The notes below the pieces were generated by a model, which worked only from the letters and a program-made list of their open reading frames with translations, had not been told where the DNA came from and did no database searches. Shown here one piece after another: positions 56,851-64,000 of a stretch of 64,000 nt of DNA. This DNA is from Pyxicephalus adspersus (Eukaryota > Chordata > Amphibia > Anura > Pyxicephalidae), in assembly GCF_032062135.1 (NCBI RefSeq), contig NC_092868.1, positions 45,387,603 to 45,451,602 of the forward strand, read 5' to 3'. Each line of letters opens with the position of its first letter. Positions within the stretch are counted from its first letter, which is position 1. Position numbers and translations under genes: made by a program.

Positions 56851-58827
56851 TAGAGTGACAATACTGCCCCCAGTACAGTGAGTCCACATTGCCCAACTTT
56901 CTCAAATAAATAAAATTTGAACCGTCTTATCACAATGTATTTAGTCAAACAACACATTTTGGCCATGGCTCCAGATATGCAGACCATGAATGCAAGCATG
57001 ATTTGTAAGCCTTTCTAGCTTATTAAAAGTGGCAGTGAGAACATGGGTTTCTGTTAAGCTATCAGTATTTGGCATGGTCATTTCTTCCTCAGGCTCAACT
57101 GTGGTTCCAACCACTTCCATTCAAGTGGAAACCCTTTTGTGCATGCGGCTTCACATGGCTGGGGTGGATCACCAGATTCCAGATAGCGACAAGTTACTTT
57201 TGTCCATGGAATTGCTTTTCCAGGATGAATCACCATGCTCCTGCACGCCAGTCACAACCGGGTGTAAATGTATTTACCTGTAGTGCAGCTTGCCACTACC
57301 AGGAGCAGCAGTTTCCTATGTGGCAAACTACATGGTTTCTCATTGCAAGTATGAAAGGGATCACTCAACCTCACCACCATTCTGAACAAGCCCTTAGTGT
57401 TTTTCCTATGCAATTTTTTCACTACACTGGATTTAAGTATCAAATGCAATACCTTAGAACCAACCATTTAAAATTATTATAGTAAAAACCTTTGTAAGGT
57501 AAATAATACATTAGAGGTCTTTGGATCAGGCCAAAAAGAGTGACCAATGAGAGAAAGAAAGAAAAAGAAAAAGAAAGAAAGAAAGCAAGAAAGAAAGCAA
57601 GAAAGCAAGAAAGAAAGAAAGAAAGAAAGAGGAAATTGGTTCCAAAAAACAACAGTACCTCTAAATTAAGGACAGTGGGAGTTATGCATATGTGGGTATT
57701 GTCACTTGAATAAAGGAAGTATCAAGATCAACAGATGAGAATAAATGAAAAAACAATATAGGCACAAATAAGCTACAATATAGATATTGTATAACAGACA
57801 GTAAAATACAAAAAAGAGAATAAGATCTGTCATGTAGACAGGACTCAACTTGAATACAACTGAAGAGGTGGGAGCTCCGAAATCTTTACAATACAGGTGA
57901 TCAAAAAGTAAGATCCTAACTTCAGGTGGACTAACCCTTTAAAAAAAAGGTTGAAAGGATCGCCAGCTCTGGTGGAAGGACAGACTCGGGTGGTGCTGCT
58001 GTTTCCATCCACTTCATAACCCACTTTGTCTGTTTAGGCTGACAGTGGGAATTAACATTTAGCTTTTTGCTTCACAAATTTGTCTGGTGGGAACCACAGG
58101 GGAACGCTTTGAAGGGGCATTGGGCCGAACCATTGACTATTTATTTAAGTTAGGCCTTAAGAAAATGTTTATGGTTTGGTAGGAAGCGTGAACCACAGTT
58201 TACTCTGCCTGCAACAGTCAGCCTTCTCGACAAAATATTAGACGTCAATTGAAAAAATAAACTGGTCCATATCATTGTAAGAAACACACAAGAGTGTTGA
58301 ATCAGTTATTTTGCGAAAGGCCAAAAATAGCACCGGGGTGAATGGTTGCCATGGCCATTTCAAAAATACATAACATGTTCACTTATTTTCAGCCAAACTC
58401 CAAGATAAAAAAAAACACCTTAGTCCACTTAAGGTTAAAAATCGGATTTTTTAAAAAATTAAATTAGCACTACACAGTAGAACCATCTTAGATCAGAAAA
58501 TATTTATATGTCTCATTTCAGCAAATCCCAGAAACATGGTGATTATTTTTTGGCATTAGAAATTCCTCCTAGCTCCATTGGTTATTTGTACATCCAGAAC
58601 TGCCAGTGTATAAAATACATTTTTTATGGGTTGTATTTTCTGTAATTCACATAGAAAAATAGTAAAAAAGGTAAAGTATCCAACATCTCTCTATGCTTTG
58701 CATTTCTGTAATTACAAATTACTATTTGGGCTCCATTATTTTGGATAGTACTATCAGTCTAACATTAAAAGCATACTTAGAGAAGGGTGATTAGGGATCA
58801 ATTATTCAGTATCTGTACTGCTTCAAT
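56851..58827. other. Non-coding stretch with microsatellite
   Basis: Holds the GAAA microsatellite at 57550-57631. Open frames at 57029-57283 and 57069-57482 overlap in two frames and show no recognisable domain. Confidence 0.4.
57550..57631. repeat. (GAAA)n microsatellite
   Basis: Tetranucleotide GAAA repeat with GCAA interruptions, 82 bp. Confidence 0.96.
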
Positions 58828-59022
58828 CAGCGGTCGGGAAGAGTTGCAGACCATGTCTCCCATACAGATCATAGGCTCAGGGCGGTGGGTCAGGTTGTGT
58901 CTCTGGACGTCACTATGGGGGAAGTTTCTTCTACTTTGAGTTACACACGGCTCCCCGCACATGCGCGGTCCGAAGCCTGTAAGTTTAGTGGTCCATAGGT
59001 CTGTAAAGGTTGTCGACCACTG
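58828..59022. mobile_element. Short hAT MITE related to the 35876 element
   Basis: Left CAGCGGTCGG and right, in reverse complement, CAGTGGTCGACAAC share the tip of the 650-bp element at 35876, as does the internal right-end phrase AGTTTAGTGGTCCATAGGTC (compare TTTAGTGGTCCATGAGGTCC). Flanking GCTTCAAT and GTTTAAAT match at 6 of 8 positions. 195 bp, no coding capacity. Confidence 0.75.
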
Positions 59023-59059
59023 GTTTAAATGCACTAGACAGCACCTAGCTAAACTTTAG

Positions 59060-59204
59060 TGGCCCATTCTAGGGCAATGGAAAGAAGAGAGTAAGTGTTA
59101 CCAGGCAGTTCTTTTTTAAATATATGGGTTAAGAAAAAACAAAATGGACAGTATATTGAACATTTTTTTTTATCAAGTGTCATGTTTACATTTTCATCAT
59201 TATG
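59060..59204. repeat. Left half of a repeated segment split by copy D
   Basis: AAGTGTTACCAGGCAGTTCT and TTTTTAAATATATGGGTTAA correspond to CATAACCTGGCAATACTTTT and TTAAAATATGGGGTTAAGG at 60648-60687. Confidence 0.55.
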
Positions 59205-59611
59205 TTAAAGCGTGCCATTCCTTTTAATAATTAAAACGGTGAAACCCGAGGCCTCCTGGGATAATTATGTCACATATCCCAGGAGGTTTCAGGCTGCTCT
59301 GCATGCCCCAAATTAAATTCTGTGTGGTTAGGGGTTTTCCTCAAATGTATAAAAACAAGCACTCGATATTATTCATGCGCAGATTGATATTGGCACCGGT
59401 TTACATTGGAGGAAGACATGTCATCCACTCCCATGTGTGATCCCAAGAGGTCATCAAGAATCGGGCAGAAAGAAGATGGCAGCATGAGACATAACGACTA
59501 GCCCTGGACAGAAGATGGAAGTTACGACAGTGTGGGATTCACTGGGTTCTGTATTTACATTGATTGAGGGCTTTCAACATGTAAAGGTAAGTGAATTTTG
59601 TTCTGCTTTAA
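59205..59611. mobile_element. TTAA-flanked MITE, copy D, inserted in a repeated segment
   Basis: TTAA lies at 59205-59208 and 59608-59611. The left tip is AGCGTGCC and the right tip, in reverse complement, is AGCAGAACAAAATTC. Inside is a perfect 12-bp hairpin stem, CCTCCTGGGATA (59252-59263) with its complement at 59275-59286, and near the right end a strong donor-like AAAGGTAAGTG. The flanks on both sides (about 59060-59204 and 59612-59700) are paralogous to 60590-60830, where no insertion is present. Confidence 0.72.
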
Positions 59612-59700
59612 GGCCATATAACTGACACTTAGATGCAGCTTCCATTTTACTACAGCATCCAAGATTCACCTCGTACTACTTAGGCAATGACGAGCATAGT
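59612..59700. repeat. Right half of the same repeated segment
   Basis: GGCCATATAACTGACACTTA, then GATGCAGCTTCCATTTTACT and GCAATGACGAGCATAG, parallel GGGCTATGTAAGTGATGCTC, GATGCAGCATCAGTTTTCCT and GCGATGAGGAGCGCTG at 60735-60826. Confidence 0.6.
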
Positions 59701-60589
59701 CAGCAAAGATGGTGATTTATAACTTCACTGCATATGCTTTCCACACAGCTACATGGGGTCCCTGTGGTGCTGTGGATTAGGTTGCCCATGGCTCTACATA
59801 AGATCTATGTCACCTGTGCAATAAAAAAAATAGTTTTTTTAATGGCCTGTTTTAAGTCAACTGGTTTTTGTGAACTTCAAATGAGCTTTGCATTCCCATA
59901 AAAGTCTATGAGAATGCTAATATGGCCTAAAGCTGGTTAAATCGAGATGGAGAGGAGTTCAACAGAAGGTCCAATTTACCTGTTAAAGAACTCTTAAAGC
60001 TTGACATCTCATCTGATATCAATCTGATGTCATCAGCGTATGCCCAAAGTGCATGTTTGCTGCACAAATGAACGGGGGGATATAGGTGGTGTACGATGTG
60101 CCACGACACAAGGGCCCTAAACCATTCTCAGTCAACAGGGGCCCCCATAGGGGCCAAAAGTCAATTTAGCGAGGCAAGTCATTTCTACACAGAGACCCAC
60201 CATGGTTTACATCTTCCATTGCATGAGAACGCAGCCTTACAGCAACCCAGATAGCACTATAAAGCTGACCTGAGGATCTAATCCTGCTTCTCTCCTTATG
60301 AAACAAAGAGGCAAAACCCACTGAAGCCCCCTTTTTCTATTTTTTCAAAGTGGACCTTCCACGCTAATGGAGCACCTTGGTGTAAACTGGGCACGTTGAA
60401 TAGCTTTATATTAGTTATTGCTCTGGGATGTGTTGCCATACTTCAGTACAACACATCCTGGTGTTCCTGGTGTAAATGGGCCCTGTGTCATGAAGAACTT
60501 TTAGTCCAGCCAATGTGATGATATGTCCCTCAGAGGGCATGCATACAACTGGCTGGCCCACCAAGAAATAAGTGACACAATAGGACTGC

Positions 60590-60830
60590 CAGTGCTGGTT
60601 GGAGGAGATGGAGCAGCACTAGAGAAGAAAGTACAGAGGGCAAGCATAACCTGGCAATACTTTTTTAAAATATGGGGTTAAGGAAAATTTTTTTGAAAAC
60701 CTGAAAACTATTTTTAAGTGACAGGATTACTTTAGGGCTATGTAAGTGATGCTCAGATGCAGCATCAGTTTTCCTACAACATGAAGGTGTCACCTCTCAC
60801 TATGCAGGCGATGAGGAGCGCTGTACATGT
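60590..60830. repeat. Uninterrupted paralogue of the segment at 59060-59700
   Basis: It carries both halves of the repeat without the TTAA element. The site corresponding to the insertion is TTAG at 60732-60735 within GGATTACTTTAGGGCTATG. The open frame on minus through this repeat (to about 60418) is not considered coding. Confidence 0.55.
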
Positions 60831-60835
60831 TCTCC

Positions 60836-61890
60836 TTTCCTGGCAGGCAATTTAATTGGATGAGTAGAATTTTAATAGATTTGGCAAAGCATCCGTATTC
60901 CGGCATGGCAAATAAACTTAATACACTAAATTGAATACCTGGAACTTGGACAAGTTCAGTAGAAGTTAATGGCACAGAAAGTACAGGAATTCACTGTCAT
61001 GTTCAAAATGACAGAACATAACAACCAGAGATGAGCAAATCTTCTAACATCCTTTCTGCCCTTCATCTGTGAACAGCTGAATTAGGCCAAAGATCTGCTT
61101 TTCCCTGACTTGGGTTACAAGTCTCTAAAACTTTAAAGTGACATCTTCACCAAAATGAAAAAGAAAAAAAAATCTATTTTGATAGTATTATAGCTACTTT
61201 CTAATCTTTGTGCATCCATTTTAATCTGCGCTTAGGGCTATATTAGTCATAATGCCATCAACATGTGATAGCTGGATACAGCTCATTGTCTGCCCACATT
61301 TCCATTGCACTGGCCCCTCCAGCGGTGTCATTTCAGGGCTGCTGTAAAATGATTGCAAATAAGACCACCCCGATGTTTACTGAATTAGATCAGAGGTAAT
61401 AAAGTGCATGTAAAACTTTTCTTTTCCTTTTTGGTTTTGGACAAAGAAGGGTTAAATCATCACTTTATTTTTGGTGTATGTATTCTCTTAGGTTGATTTC
61501 CAATTATTCTTGTCCCTACGACGCAACAGAAAGCGAGACGAGGTTCCATCCCACCAAAGTAGATGGAATACTGGAACAAGTATTAACATTGTAAAATTTC
61601 TCCTCTACTCATGTTCCATTAATACACTTTTTTTCTATTTTTTTGTCCACGCGACTATGGTTTTACCTAGTGGGTTATAGAATAAAAATCTACTGCAATA
61701 CCATCTCACACGACCAACTCCAAATGTCTGACTATGATGGCCCCATGCAAAATCAGAAACTTGGGACACTTGGGTTCCAGTAGATAAGAATGGTTTACTG
61801 GAGTTCCATGAAGTCCAATAGAAACTTTGGGGACACCATGGCCTCAGCTCTGTTGATTTATTGTCTTCTAACAATAAATACCTGACACTC
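60836..61890. other. Non-coding stretch
   Basis: No recognisable gene. The part at 61410-61600 resembles the probable old repeat at 39130-39520. Confidence 0.35.
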
Positions 61891-62195
61891 TAGCCTCTAA
61901 ATCTTTTTACCCCAGTGGCACCCTTATAATGATCAGGTCTTGGGGAATCACTGCTAAAATAAATTTATTGGAAAAATGCACCTCACATCGATGGTCAGTA
62001 TGAATGAGGTCTTTCTTACCATGGTGGTCTGGGGTTCTAGAAAGGTAAAATGATCATTGAGTCATGTTTTTGGCATTAAACCCTTGACTATGCAGACATG
62101 ATCACATGGAAGGACAGTCAGCCACAGCTCAAGGAACCCTTGGAAACCTTTGAAAGAACCCTAGGATATCACAGAACCTTGGTTGATAATGGCTG
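61891..62195. mobile_element. CTCAACC/GGTTGAG-family copy
   Basis: Left TAGCCTCTAAATCTTTTTAC (family TAGCCATTCTCAACCTTTTT), then TTGGGGAATCACTGC, GAGTCATGTTTTTGG, CATGGAAGGACAGTCAGCCA, CTCAAGGAACCCTTGGAAAC and right CTTGGTTGATAATGGCTG. The full length of about 305 bp is preserved. No matching 8-bp duplication is seen. Confidence 0.62.
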
Positions 62196-64000
62196 ACCAA
62201 ACTCTTGCCAATATATCCAAAACTACAATGCCCATACAAAATTAGGTTAAAAAGAACATGTGTGATCTATGGTCAAAAGGCAGAACCCCCACACATAATG
62301 GGACATAAATAACAAAAACTTAAATCTGAAGTCTAGGCAGATATAAATTACGAAAAGTAACACAGTTCTGTAATGATTATTACATCAATAAATGCACTTT
62401 TTTTTCAAATAAAAGAGAAATAGTTATCTGAATTTGGAGCTGACTGCGGGCATCCTGGCCTTCTTTTTCTGCGAAAACTTGGTTTATGTACAGGAAAAAA
62501 TATTTTTTACCATCCCTTCCAGCAGTTACCTGAAGCCCCTCTTCTTTTTCCCCTAACCAATTTATTGATCCAACGGATACCCTTACTCTAGGATTCAACA
62601 GATACCTTTGAACTTAATAGCATTGGGGATGTTTCCTACCTTTGGAGCTATAACTAAAAAGCATCTAACCTTTAACTGTCTTTTAGCTAAAATACTACAC
62701 AAGTCATTCCAACAGCGGGACCTGCGGAAATCTACCAGTCACGTAGCTACACTATTCAACCTTTCAGACTAACTACTGTTCTTTCTCCACTATTATTATT
62801 ACATTAACAAGCAACAATCCATTACCAATCTTTATAAGTCCCCTGAGGAAGCCAATGGGTGAAACGTGTTGTGAGAAAGAGAAAATCCTTCGAACTATAA
62901 TATGATCCAATGTGTTAGTTCACTTTGGTATTGCAATATTCTGTTCACTACCCTTGTAAATTTCCATCCAGTGTAGTTTGAGCTATGTTTAGCTGAGAAT
63001 GCTTCAACAGATTTACACAGGTAAAAATGATTTGATTATTGCCACAAAAAAAGCCATCTTTCTCTTTTTGATATAGTTATTTTAGGCTTGGCAACAGAGC
63101 AATATAGAAATGAGCTCAATATTGTGCTCCTTTTCCTTTTACTGTAAAAAGCTGTCATATAAAAATAAATTTAAAAAATGCTTTGGTGAAAGCATCACTA
63201 AATAGACCTCTCAGGGATGGACTGCTCAAAAAAAGTATTAACAGAAAATGTTTGCTGTATAAACATTGTTGGAGTTAAATAATTAAATATTAATAATAGG
63301 AAATACTAATATAATTATCACAATAAATATATGCATGTTATATGAATTGTATATGATGGCAAAACTGCATGGATATAAATTTGGATATATCAAAGATGTA
63401 AAAATAAAATATGTTTTAACAGTATGAAAATGTTTTTAAATATTATCTCAACCACAATTCTATGTATATATTTGGCTGACGAATACCAGTTACTTATTTA
63501 AATGAATACCCTATAAATAACAATTTAAAAATGAAACAAAAACATTAAAAAAATATTTTAACAATAACCATCAGCTGTTGTTATTATTATTATTATTATG
63601 ATTAAGAATTAAACTGAATATTACCCCAACAAACAAGAAAAGGCAAAAATCCCAACTTTTGAATCCACATTCACAACATTCCTTGTCAAGACATGAAACA
63701 CTGTTGAGCTCCCTGTCACTCTTAATTATTTTCAGGTAGAGCAATCACTTCAGATAATTGGCCAATTGTGCAATATGTTTTCACTCTTGCTTCACTGCAA
63801 ATTAGTTTCAGGGCATATCTATGAGCAATTTATCATCTAAATAACCAGCACTCATCACAAGACAAGTGAGTTACTTTAAATATATTGTTATCTCTGTTTT
63901 GCCAATGAGTGACTGCCACCCCAGTAGAGCTTACATATTATTCAGCTGTTATTATTGCATAATGTGAAGTCTATTAAGCTCAAAGGTTTGTTATTTGTTG
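62196..64000. other. Non-coding AT-rich end of window
   Basis: Very AT-rich from 63130 on, with a (TTA)n run at 63578-63598. CCTGAGGAAGCCAATGGGTG followed by AAACGTGTTG at 62840-62869 belongs to the GAAACGYGT motif group noted near 8018 and 40071. The last 350 bp are unique with ATTGGCCAATTGTGCAAT-type words. No gene. Confidence 0.45.

Noticed and set aside
57069..57482. 137-codon plus frame
   Set aside because: No domain recognised, no start context or splice structure, and overlapping open frames in other phases.
60418..60619. Minus-strand open stretch of about 60 codons after an acceptor-like TTTCTTCTCTAG
   Set aside because: The region is part of a dispersed repeat also present at 59060-59700, so coding is unlikely.

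Overview
The window looks like vertebrate nuclear DNA, most likely from a frog and probably a ranoid. It is AT-rich and full of microsatellites, dispersed palindromic elements, a tRNA-headed SINE-like repeat, a 5'-truncated L1-type LINE and many short non-autonomous DNA transposons. Several of these end motifs resemble repeats I know from ranid frog sequence. That attribution is recognition from memory, not a database result. I see no bacterial gene organisation, no operons, no CRISPR array and no rRNA or tRNA gene.

No complete protein-coding gene is visible. The open frames longer than about 60 codons are explained by transposon remnants, by low-complexity DNA that cannot form stop codons, or by chance. 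The only non-transposon coding candidates are two exon-like pieces on the minus strand at 37880-38040 and 36842-37009. Each follows a good splice-acceptor sequence, and the second ends at an in-frame stop. Their simplest splicing does not preserve one frame, so they remain tentative. If real, the region above 38 kb could be introns of a minus-strand gene whose 3' end is near 36.5 kb, and the region below would be intergenic.

Layout. 0.6-1.4 kb is a hAT-type element with a perfect 8-bp target-site duplication (TSD). 1.5-2.3 kb is a GC-rich retroelement-like block. 3.3-5.8 kb holds a SINE-like repeat and the L1-type 3' fragment. 6.7-7.1 kb is a piggyBac-like element. 8.6-15.2 kb mixes hAT-like repeats, TTAA-flanked MITEs and a foldback MITE. 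15-21 kb is mostly unique sequence. 21.8-23.8 kb holds a SINE-like copy and a 1-kb, 45-bp-unit minisatellite. 24.8-28.1 kb is another transposon cluster. 33.9-35.0 kb is a 1.1-kb pure-pyrimidine minisatellite. 35.9-36.5 kb is a hAT with a transposase N-terminus. 37.5-45.6 kb carries further palindromic elements. 48.6-49.2 kb holds a TIR element and a GATA microsatellite. 53.8-60.8 kb carries more DNA transposons, including a TTAA element whose unoccupied paralogous site lies about 1.1 kb away.

Between these are repeat-poor stretches (near 11.4, 16.2, 17.5, 20.9, 24.0, 42.4, 46.8 and 51.4 kb) that resemble conserved regulatory sequence. The most defensible new observations are the TTAA-flanked MITE family with its empty site, the set of hAT derivatives with recognisable 8-bp TSDs, and the two tandem arrays that keep very long open frames for purely compositional reasons.
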